Source: Rodentolepis nana (lineage: Eukaryota > Platyhelminthes > Cestoda > Cyclophyllidea > Hymenolepididae). Taken from it: a DNA stretch of 11,905 bases. The stretch lies in assembly GCA_900617975.1 (NCBI GenBank), contig UZAE01014815.1, forward strand, positions 1 through 11,905, read 5' to 3'. The translations under genes and the position numbers were made by a program. A model generated the notes under the pieces. That model was not told the origin of the DNA, did not search any database, and was given only the letters and a program-made list of their open reading frames with translations. Of the stretch, positions 1 to 7,205 are shown in pieces; the stretch's first letter is position 1; each line of letters opens with the position of its first letter.

Positions 1-115
1 CCCCTTTCCACTTTTTCTCACTTTGATGTTCCTCCCCTCTATGAAGTCCAAAGTCAGCTAAATGGCTAATGATAAGTATCGTAAAGTCCGCCATTTGAAA
101 TAAATAAATAAATAT
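1..115 (+). repeat. SINE-like repeat, copy A (3' part, cut by window start)
   Basis: This is the 3' third of the repeat family seen in full at 397-727. It shares the pyrimidine-rich block, the 'actttgatgttcctcc' segment, the 'gaagtc..aagtcagcta' segment and the closing 'gccatttg' followed by an (AAAT)n tail at about 97-115. The head lies outside the window. No coding potential is seen. Confidence 0.85.
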
Positions 116-396
116 TTGCAAGCCTCATCGCAGCATCCAGCTGTATGTGTGGCTAATTCTCATAAGCGAAATGCCATTCGGATATACCCCGTCAGATAAG
201 ATGTGCCCACTGAGAGTTCCATGTCAGCGAATCAACCATCTCATAAAATCTGCCTGAATCATAAAGAAAAACAGCAACGCAGCTTATTGAATTTTAATTA
301 TATTACTGAAATAATGAATTAGTCTTTAGTTTTATTTTTCCACCAACAATGTAATTAAACAAATCTGTCTTAAGGTAGTCTTATGATTTGGAAATA
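116..396. other. non-coding spacer
   Basis: AT-rich sequence between two repeat copies. I see no ORF, RNA gene or repeat. It ends with ATTTGGAAAT (386-395), the left target-site duplication of repeat copy B. If the channel gene's first intron extends this far, the stretch is intronic. Confidence 0.5.
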
Positions 397-727
397 GGGT
401 GTGGGATAGACTTATCTCCACGTGGTGCACCCTGGGCAGCGTATAATCATACCGCAAAAAAGTCTTTTATCAGGCAGTTGACATCTCACTTAAAACAACC
501 ATCACCCCCACTATATGTCATATTCGACCCCTTCTACAGTACCCATCTTTCCCTTTCTGAGCCTTGGTGTCTGTCTGTTTCTTTTACATCTGTGAATCAC
601 TCTTATATTCCCCCTCCTGAATTCTTCTCACTTTGATGTTCCTCCTCCCCTCTGTGAAGCCCGAAGTCAACTAAAGGGCCAACGATAACTATCAAGACGC
701 CTGCCATTTGTTATAAATAAATAAATT
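397..727 (+). mobile_element. SINE-like retrotransposon, copy B, full length with perfect TSD
   Basis: About 330 bp. It starts with a 'gggtgtg.gatagactta' head, followed by 'ccacgtggtgcaccctggg', a pyrimidine-rich middle ('cttttacatctgtgaatcac'), 'actttgatgttcctcc', and a (TAAA)n tail. The 10-bp sequence ATTTGGAAAT flanks it perfectly at 386-395 and 728-737, as expected for target-primed insertion using a LINE's machinery. Copies B, C, D and E begin at about the same head position, which argues for a fixed-length SINE rather than 5'-truncated LINE ends. A pol III box B-like string (TTCGACC, near 525) is present but too far from the head for a simple tRNA-derived promoter, so the parent RNA is not identified. 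The 82-aa open frame inside is incidental. Confidence 0.85.
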
Positions 728-737
728 ATTTGGAAAT

Positions 738-1620
738 TACCGTTCGTTTATAATCTATTATTTAAATTTTAAAATTGAAGCAATTTCAGGTTTTTTTCCA
801 GATTAACCTCTTACTACAGCATTTCAACAAATGGAAATTTTTATACCCTTTTTAATGGCTCATAAAATTTTACGAAATAAAATACTGTGTGAATTTTTAT
901 CTGTCAAAAAAATAACTTACAAGGAGAAAAATTTCGACAGTGTATGAGCCTTTCAAACGTTTTTTTGTACATATATGTCAAGGAAGCAAATTTTTTGCTG
1001 AAATTTCACAACTTTGTTGTCATGTGATGTGAAGTCTATTAAACATAGGAGTCAGTATTATTGAGCAAACCATTTAAATATACTTTTTTTACTTCTGCGC
1101 TTGCTTAGAATTACATGATAATTAAGTCTTGCTTATGTTTTTTTTACAAGTGTAAAAAGACAAGGAAATTCGAAAATATTATAATTTTATCAAATGAGGA
1201 GGAGGCACTGAGACAACGAACAACCGATTTAATTTTTCTAAATATTTTGTAAAGACTAGTGCTGAAGCTGTAAATGAAGGTTAGTTCCACAGACACAGGC
1301 AGTCTGAAAGACCGACCCTTCTCCGACTGCCTAATTTCATTAAGATGTTGCCCTTACTGAATACTTTTTTGCGTCTCTACATTAAACAGCACTCCTGTGT
1401 TACTTCAAATGCATTAAAATCTACAGGGATCCAAATTTAGAACCATGGCTTCTTTTTATCCATTTAATCACAATAACATATTAAAAGTACATTTTGAACA
1501 GGATGTGTATAGGTGAAAATTTAGATCCCCTTTAGAAAAAGGGAAGGAATTAAATAGGCCAAATTCAATCTGGAAACTGTGACGTCCTTTTTTAGTGCAT
1601 TCCTTCATATTTTCCACCCG
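738..1620. other. non-coding AT-rich stretch
   Basis: About 880 bp with homopolymer T runs and no convincing ORF, splice-bounded coding segment or RNA gene on either strand. The only structure noticed is an 8-bp inverted repeat, AGGCAGTC (1297-1304) and GACTGCCT (1325-1332), too short to interpret. It is probably intronic to the minus-strand channel gene. Confidence 0.45.
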
Positions 1621-1939
1621 GGGTGTGCGATAGACTTACCTCAACATGATGCACCCTGGGCAACGTACACTCATATAAAACTATAAACTGGCAGTTGACA
1701 TCCGACTTCAAACAACCATGACCCCACGGTATGTCATATTCCATCACTTCCACAGTGCTCATCTCACCTTTTTTCTACCTTTTTTGTCTGCCTATCTCTT
1801 TTACATCTGTGAATCACTCTTCTATCCCCCCCTCTCCACTTTTTGTGACTTTGATGTTCCTCCTCCCCTCTGTGAAGCCCGAAGTCAGCTACAGAACTAA
1901 TGATATGTATCATAAAGTCCACCATTTTAAATAAATATT
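1621..1939 (+). mobile_element. SINE-like retrotransposon, copy C, full length
   Basis: Same order of blocks as copy B: 'gggtgtgcgatagactta' head, 'gcaccctgggcaacgta', pyrimidine-rich middle, 'actttgatgttcctcc', 'gaagcccgaagtcagcta', and an AAATAAAT tail. Flanks are only imperfectly duplicated (ATATTTTCCAC before, ATATTTCTCAT after), suggesting an older insertion. Two overlapping 60-67 aa frames inside it are by-products of the repeat. Read on the minus strand, the head contains GAGGTAAGTC, a good splice-donor match. Confidence 0.82.
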
Positions 1940-3175
1940 TCTCATCTCACAAGTTGAAAGTTGGTATTCGGTTAAGGGGATTAATTTCTTACCTTGGTCA
2001 ATATCTACTCAGTTATGCTAAACCCCTCGAAATCCTTTTACTGTCTCGACCCTATTGACATGAAAAAAATAGTCAAAATATCAGCCACCAGTATTGCATT
2101 TCCGGTTTAAGGTAGTTATGAAATCACTCGCAATAAAGAAGTTTCCATTTATTACACTCCTTAGAGATGGAGAAAAAATACCATTCAAGATCCACCCACA
2201 GGAACAGCACATATACGCTATTTCAGCATATGAAAAAGATTTACCGGATATGAATTATTAATCATCACTGGCGACTTAAAGCATGCCGTAGAATACATAA
2301 TTACATAGGACAAAAAATTAAAGTTCAAAAGCTTAAATAGACAAATTTTTACAATAATTAAGCCACTTAAACGAATTCCCTTTGAACTACTTTCGCGACT
2401 AGTGCTGTAAATTAACCAAGTTTACCCTTGCCTCCTTCCAAGAAGGGGAAAATGGAAAGTGTCAGCTCACTTTTCATTGAATGCACTGAGAAATGCAGAA
2501 GATTTAGACAACACGACTTACACGGTATCATCTCCTAGAAGTGGGGTATCAGTAGGAGGACGCGACTCTGTTTATTACTGAGGTAAAATGCTTCACTAAG
2601 ACTAAATCCCACCACTTCTATTGGATAGTTGTGGGAGGAGGGGTGAATTATGCTTTTCACCAAGATCACGACACTGACAATGCAAGGAATTATTTAACAG
2701 CTACAAAGAACTCCTAGAGGGTGTGTTTAAGAGGTTTGCATCGGTCAGATTGCAGTTAGGTAGAGGTACAGTGGTACTTGCATCTGTCTGGTTATTTGAT
2801 AAGTAGAAAGTGTGTGTGTGTGTGCGTGTGTATGTGTGCACGCGTTGTTTGATGTTCATAGAATTAGTTAGATCTAATAAAAGATGAGATTAAAGGGAGA
2901 GGAGTATTTCGCGAGGAAATGGGCACTCATAGTGGCTAATTACCGTTAATTACCATTTAATACAACCCCATAAAGTTTTTTTTTCTAATATAAAACACGT
3001 TCTTCCAAAATCAAGATAATGTTACGGAATTATAAGGACTTCATAATAAATTAGTGCATTCGTTTTAATCTTCAAATAAATTCTTTGTGTAATTTCCCAA
3101 ATATTAAAATTAAAGAGACAGACTAAACAATAATTGTAAAATAGCCTTTAAATGGAAATAATGAAATTAGAATTG
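1940..3175. other. non-coding stretch with a microsatellite
   Basis: About 1.2 kb without a supportable gene. It contains a GT-rich microsatellite (listed separately) and ordinary AT-rich sequence. No copy of the SINE family or of the LTR element was recognised here. It is probably part of the channel gene's long intron. Confidence 0.45.
2810..2844. repeat. GT/TG microsatellite
   Basis: A run of TG dinucleotides with a few interruptions (GC, TA), ending in GTGTGCACGCG. Alternating purine-pyrimidine tracts of this kind are length-variable and common in introns. No further role is implied. Confidence 0.9.
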
Positions 3176-3179
3176 AATG
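3176..3179. repeat. target-site duplication, left (AATG)
   Basis: AATG directly before the TGTAGC start of the LTR element, matching AATG at 4993-4996 directly after its CTACA end. A 4-bp duplication fits CsRn1-group Ty3/gypsy integration. A 4-bp match could also be chance (about 1 in 256). Confidence 0.65.
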
Positions 3180-3781
3180 TGTAGCGGATTGCTACACCAA
3201 ATAAGCCTAGACTGAACTCAGTTATCTCTACTATCGATGAGCCTCCCAAACTAGCTGCTATTGCAAAGCTATGGAGGAAAAAGGCGAGCGAGAAGGGATA
3301 CGTTTATTTACTACGTAGCACGTCAGTCGTGTGTATAGGAAGGAACTTAGTCATTATCAACATGGCGAATCCGGTAAAACAAATGGGCGTCCCTGATTGG
3401 TTAATGTCAGTGAGGTCGCCGCACCTAATCCGTACGCAAGTTTGAACGTGATGTTGACGTCATCGCATGCGTGTTCACATAGGCTTGAGGTGCGGCCGTA
3501 CAACTTCGCGTACTGATTGAGGACAAGAGCACGCAGCCAATAGCAGCTCAATGACCCTCACTTGTTTTATCTAATCCGCCATTTTGTATGACTGAGTTTC
3601 TTTCCTGTAAACACTTTATCCGCGATATACGTATTGAATAAACGTGCTCCGTGCTAAACGTCTGTTTCCTTTATAGCTGGGCTATAGCTTAGCTGGTTCT
3701 GGGAGTCTAGCTAGATGATGGAGAATTTGCCATAGAGATTTCTGAGTCAGTCAGGCTTTACTAAGGTAGCAATCCGCTACA
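3180..3781 (+). repeat. 5' LTR region: inverted diverged LTR copy joined to a full LTR
   Basis: The right part (3457-3781) is the LTR proper and matches the 3' LTR. The left part (3180 to about 3458) is absent from the 3' LTR and resembles the reverse complement of the LTR. TGTAGCGGATTGCTA at the start is the exact complement of the last 15 bases. Further in, 'acgtttattta.tacgta' (from 3300), 'ggaa.gaact.agtcatta' and 'gccgcacct' correspond in order to the complement of the right part at clearly lower identity. The two arms meet at GACGTC (3456-3461). AATAAA at 3637-3642 marks a likely poly(A) signal, and CCAAT at 3537-3541 a possible promoter box. A 64-aa minus-strand frame here is also found in the 3' LTR and is incidental. 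Confidence 0.8.
3637..3642 (+). promoter_or_regulatory. LTR poly(A) signal AATAAA
   Basis: AATAAA in the LTR, repeated at 4848-4853 in the 3' LTR. It is the expected 3'-end signal of the element's transcript and would also define the R region. Confidence 0.6.
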
Positions 3782-3783
3782 AA

Positions 3784-3803
3784 TTGGTGACCCTGACGTG
3801 ATT
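3784..3803 (+). promoter_or_regulatory. primer-binding site, tRNA-Trp type
   Basis: TGGTGACCCTGACGTGATTG lies two bases after the 5' LTR. Compared from memory with the 3' end of animal tRNA-Trp plus CCA, it is complementary except for about one or two positions (CCT where CCC is expected, and the last base). Priming from tRNA-Trp is a hallmark I associate with CsRn1-like elements. Confidence 0.75.
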
Positions 3804-4254
3804 GCCAAAGTCTGACTTCAATCGCTCAGCAGAGAACTAATCTCTCACTGGCTTCGGGATTCACTTTCCTCGTCCCTCAATTCCCTCGGTGATCTCTTCT
3901 CGCTCNCTTACGTCCACTGCCGTTTCTCACGATAAGTCAGATCCTGACTTCCGCTCAATAGAGACTCGATCTCTCATCAGCGACGCGATTGTTGTTCACA
4001 TCGCCCTCCTCATCTGATGGTTCCTTCCCGCGAACGATCAGCATCCCAACGGCACCCCAAATCTCTCCTTTCACTGGCTATGACTCCCACAGAACGATCT
4101 TGGAAACAGGCAACAGCCGGAGCACGTTGCGTTTCGAATGTCCATTTTTTCTTGACTTAAGAACTTCATCCTTCTACCCTACGCAAATAACCGCCTGAGC
4201 ACGATAATCTTCGAAATCCTACCCTTACAGATCCCCCAAAACTCCAACTCACAA
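3804..4254 (+). other. LTR-element internal region, unassigned part
   Basis: More GC-rich and pyrimidine-rich than the flanks. It contains a 69-aa frame (3989-4198) that I cannot match to Gag or Pol, so it is most likely leader plus deleted coding sequence. There is one undetermined base (n) at 3906. Confidence 0.5.
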
Positions 4255-4310
4255 CTGCATTTCAACTGGCAAGCCGAGACCAATCGTCAGGCAAGCACAC
4301 GCCGGAAGAT

Positions 4311-4466
4311 TTGACCATGGATTGTTCGCAACCAGACATCCGTTCAACCAGAACGTTGAACACCGATCGTTGCATATCGAGGTACATCCAACAGGACGCT
4401 CGTCAGTGGACCAAATACTGCCTCACTCGCTCAGCCGGCAAGGTCCACAAGCATGCACGAAGTCCA
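4311..4466 (+). pseudogene. remnant of retrotransposon integrase zinc-binding domain
   Basis: Read in the frame starting at 4311, residues such as PDIRSTRTL, QQDARQWTKYCLT and GKVHKHARSP follow the pattern of the N-terminal HHCC zinc-binding region of Ty3/gypsy integrases, where the second Cys pair precedes a K-V-x-x-H motif. The domain is broken. The second cysteine of the pair is an arginine (CLTR), the upstream histidine region is degraded, and no DDE catalytic core follows before the frame ends. The piece shows that the element descends from a full pol-bearing ancestor by internal deletion. It cannot make a working integrase. The family identification is from motif pattern only. Confidence 0.65.
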
Positions 4467-4539
4467 CAATCCTACTGCCTCTCACTCCAACAATCCCGTC
4501 TCAGCAGTTCCAACACCCGTCCCACCTCTACCCAATACC

Positions 4540-4629
4540 CTGTTTCTCTATGGCCGAAAATCTACCTTCCCCTCTTCGCTGGCCGACTATGTACAGTCCT
4601 TAAATCGAGCGTTTTCTTTCTCCTTTTAG
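4540..4629 (+). pseudogene. possible remnant of the Pol C-terminal tail
   Basis: The frame reading ...YGRKSTFPSSLADYV... to a TAG at 4627-4629 lies just before the polypurine tract. Ty3/gypsy polyproteins often end with a short basic 'R-x-G-R' type tail at this place. The match is short, so this is an inference from position plus motif. Confidence 0.4.
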
Positions 4630-4646
4630 GTTCCAACAAACGCTCT

Positions 4647-4656
4647 AGGGGGGGAG
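4647..4656 (+). promoter_or_regulatory. polypurine tract
   Basis: AGGGGGGGAG, three bases before the TGTGGG start of the 3' LTR. This is the expected primer for plus-strand DNA synthesis and it fixes the 3' LTR boundary. Confidence 0.8.
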
Positions 4657-4659
4657 TAA

Positions 4660-4992
4660 TGTGGGACACGTCATCGCATGCGTGTTCACATAGGCTTGAG
4701 GTGCGGCCGTACAACTTCGCGTACTGATTGAGGACAAGAGCACGCAGCCAATAGCAGCTCAATGACCCTCACTTGTTTTATCTAATCCGCCATTTTGTAT
4801 GACTGAGTTTCTTTCCTGTAAACACTTTATCCGCGATATACGTATTGAATAAACGTGCTCCGTGCTAAACGTCTGTTTCCTTTATAGCTGGGCTATAGCT
4901 TAGCTGGTTCTGGGAGTCTAGCTAGATGATGGAGAATTTGCCATAGAGATTTCTGAGTCAGTCAGGCTTTACTAAGGTAGCAATCCGCTACA
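4660..4992 (+). repeat. 3' LTR (333 bp)
   Basis: Begins TGTGGGAC after the polypurine tract and ends GCTACA. From 4668 onward it matches 3457-3781 with no gaps (constant offset of 1211) and no mismatch found by eye. It lacks the extra 279-bp inverted arm present on the 5' side. AATAAA lies at 4848-4853. A 66-aa minus-strand frame here is incidental. Confidence 0.88.
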
Positions 4993-4996
4993 AATG
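4993..4996. repeat. target-site duplication, right (AATG)
   Basis: AATG immediately after the CTACA end of the 3' LTR. It pairs with 3176-3179. Confidence 0.65.
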
Positions 4997-5847
4997 CTTA
5001 CGGTTTATTCTACAGCAAAAATAATCAAATTTTACCAATTATAGCTGACAGAAATTTTAAATTTGGAAAAGTTTAATGTATAACGTCAGTAGCAATCTAT
5101 CATTTTAAAAGAAGTTTTATTAAATAATTGAATTTTTCCTAAAATTAGGAGAAGAATTAATTAATAAAGTAGACATTATATCTTTTTAAATCCTTTCATT
5201 ATTGCAAGGTCTTAGGTATTAAATGAATAATTTTCAAAATCATCGATTCGTGCATGGTTCATTGAAATGCAATTATCAGGTGAGAAAATGATCGTTTGTA
5301 ATGCTCGAATACATCCACAACTAATTCCACTATACACTATAATATATGAACTGGCCCCAGCAATTTCCATTTTTAGGGAATCAAATTTTTATGTAAATAA
5401 AAAAATGCACATCTTCAAAACCAATGCTCAATGAACATGAAACAAAGAAGTAAGTAGGTACTTTTGCAAACGGGTTTCAAATGTTAGAACTTATATATAA
5501 TTATCAACCAGTACATCAAAGATATGTATTAAATAGAAATAATAATGTACTTGTAATACATTTCGATTAAGCATACATATAATAATAATAGCACCAAAAT
5601 AATTCAATTGCAGCAACCTATGAAACCAACGCTCCATGATTAACAAAATGCCAGGAGATAATTTTTTCGGATAATAGCCCCATCTGATAAAATTTCGGAT
5701 CAAAAATATATTTAATAATAAATAAATAATTGAAATAAGCATCTTAATAATATTTGGCATTCGTATCCAATCAGACTCTTATTTATGCCACCGTAACTTT
5801 TAATTACCACTGAATAATTCTCAGGAAATATAAAATTCACCATTCTT
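4997..5847 (-). other. intron sequence just after Kv4 exon 1
   Basis: Very AT-rich non-coding sequence directly downstream, on the minus strand, of the channel exon's splice donor. I searched for the expected next Kv4 exon (rest of the selectivity filter, S6 with a PVP motif) and did not find it here or anywhere down to position 1. The intron therefore probably runs out of the window. An 89-aa hydrophobic minus frame at 5491-5760 looks like AT-rich translation noise. Confidence 0.55.
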
Positions 5848-5853
5848 GCTTAC
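5848..5853 (-). other. splice donor of Kv4 exon 1
   Basis: On the minus strand the exon ends ...CTAGG and the intron begins GTAAGC, a good donor. The split falls after the second base of a glycine codon (phase 2), within the TTLG|YGD selectivity-filter coding sequence. Confidence 0.85.
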
Positions 5854-6944
5854 CCTAGTGTGGTCATTGTAACAATAGTATACCATGATGCAGCTGGTAT
5901 GCTAGTAAATTGTGAGGTCTCTGACTTTTCCGCATAATACATAATTGTAGCAAATATAATAATAGCCATGGACATGCTGAATAGTAAGAATCCAAGCTCA
6001 GAAGCACAAGACTTGAGCGTGTACCCCAAAATTCGAAGACCCTGGCTGTGCCGAGAGAACTTAAATATCCGAAACACGCGAAAAACTCTTAACGTGGTGA
6101 AAGCTCCAGATACGTTGGTTGTCATAAATAGACCGATGTAGTAGGGTAGAACAGCGACAACATCGATTATGGACATTGAAGATTTCGCAAATTTACAACG
6201 ACTTGGGGCTGCATATAGTCGAGCAAAATATTCCAGTGTGAAGATTAAAACACATCCTGTATCCAGGCAGAAGAAAGCGCTTTCAAATTGAACACCACAA
6301 GAAATTGGTAAACCAGTATCAGGAGAGACAGTACAGGTAACAGTTTCAATAATATTTGCTAGAACTGACAGGGCAATGAAGAAACCGGAGACATAGTAGA
6401 GCACTTGGCCAAGATTTGTGAAGTGAGGATTTTCAAAAGCAAACCACAGACGTTCTCGGAAGGAAGTTAGTTTGGAATAGTCAAATGGTAGCTCTTCCTT
6501 TATTGTAACAAACCGATCAGCATCCTCTTTCTTTTTCTCCATATAGTCTTCATAACAGCAAATCTCCAGAGCGTCTGGCCGAATACCGAAAAAGTTTAGC
6601 TCGTCTTCATAAATAGACACACATTCTTGTCTGGGGAAATGCAGTCTACCAGTTCGGTAATAATTAAGAATATATCGAAAAACTTGAGGATCTCTGTCGA
6701 AGAAATACTCATGTGTGACTTCATTATAAAAATATTCACGTTCTGACGATCCAAGAAGTGTAAATGGATATCTGTCTAGGGTTGATTGCCAAGTTTCAAA
6801 AATAGTTCCACTGACATTGATGCGTGTTTTCCTTTCTAATTTTTCGTCTTTATCTTCGGGTTCAGGTAGACTATATAACGGTTTGTCTAAAATTGGTGAC
6901 CACCCCATTGCAGAGGCTCGGACAAGTAAAAGCCATGAATACAT
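5854..6944 (-). CDS. voltage-gated K+ channel, Shal/Kv4 family, exon 1 (partial)
   Basis: This exon encodes the first 363 residues plus two bases of the codon for residue 364 of a plasma-membrane A-type potassium channel subunit; four subunits form the pore. Domain order: N-terminal segment with [12 protein letters not shown] (residues 4-15), which aligns with the conserved Kv4 N-terminus that binds KChIP calcium sensors; T1 tetramerisation domain (about 40-135) with an exact H-x5-C-x20-CC zinc site (H102, C108, C129, C130) typical of non-Shaker Kv channels; S1 about 180-200; S2 about 219-241; S3 about 254-274; S4 with charges R286, R289, R292, K295, R298 in [17 protein letters not shown]5 about 313-337; pore helix ending TMTTLG. 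The S1-S2 loop carries two cysteines (204, 216). S6 and the C-terminus lie on later exons not in the window. The start is chosen because it gives the Kv4-like N-terminus and has A at -3. No frameshift was seen. Confidence 0.95.
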
Positions 6945-7193
6945 TTTAATTGCTATTTTTTCTTTAGAAATAGTTTATTATCATAGTTCACGATAAGAGC
7001 AAATTCAATTTTGTGCATATTTAAAAATAAACCAATAAATTAGGAGGCCTTAAGGTTATAAGTAGAAAATAGTATAATAAAACAAAACGTTTTGACTTTC
7101 CACAATTCCATAAAATTGTATTTAATTTTATGTTATTAGAAGAAATCATATTTTTTAATTCATTGTTCTGGAATAAGAACTTTGATATCAATA
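6945..7193 (-). other. 5' flank or 5' UTR of the Kv4 gene
   Basis: About 250 bp of AT-rich sequence upstream of the channel start codon, ending at repeat copy D. It should contain 5' UTR and perhaps promoter, but I cannot point to a transcription start, a TATA box or a clear upstream exon. An 81-aa minus frame (7021-7266) runs into the repeat and is not credible. Confidence 0.4.
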
Positions 7194-7205
7194 TTTTCGA
7201 AATCG

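Larger units (their letters stand above)
3180..4992 (+). mobile_element. non-autonomous LTR retrotransposon, Ty3/gypsy (CsRn1-like)
   Basis: An element of about 1.8 kb bounded by AATG duplications. Seen directly: a 325-bp direct repeat (3457-3781 and 4668-4992) with no differences that I could find by eye; LTR ends in CA; a primer-binding site two bases after the 5' LTR; a G-rich polypurine tract just before the 3' LTR; and AATAAA inside each LTR. The internal region is only 878 bp. It keeps a broken integrase zinc-finger remnant and a possible polyprotein C-terminal tail, but no reverse transcriptase, RNase H or protease. Movement would therefore need proteins from an intact relative. Identical LTRs imply recent insertion or gene conversion. 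The tRNA-Trp primer site and 4-bp duplication are features I associate with the CsRn1 group. It sits in the presumed channel intron, opposite to that gene's direction. Confidence 0.88.

Noticed and set aside
397..450. SINE head as a spliced-leader RNA gene (donor-like site after a short leader)
   Set aside because: The donor-like GAGGTAAGTC is on the antisense strand, is lost in two copies, and the preceding sequence does not resemble the flatworm spliced leaders I know; no Sm-site arrangement was seen.
1297..1332. 8-bp inverted repeat AGGCAGTC/GACTGCCT
   Set aside because: Too short with a 20-base loop; expected by chance in a window of this size.
3357..3551. 64-aa minus frame also found at 4562-4762
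   Set aside because: The shared N-terminal part comes from the direct LTR repeats; the rest differs and nothing suggests a protein.
5491..5760. 89-aa hydrophobic minus-strand open frame downstream of the Kv4 exon
   Set aside because: It lies in very AT-rich intron sequence, its composition (I, L, N, Y, F) is what AT-rich DNA gives by chance, and it has no recognisable motif. It is not the missing S6 exon because the filter and PVP motif are absent.
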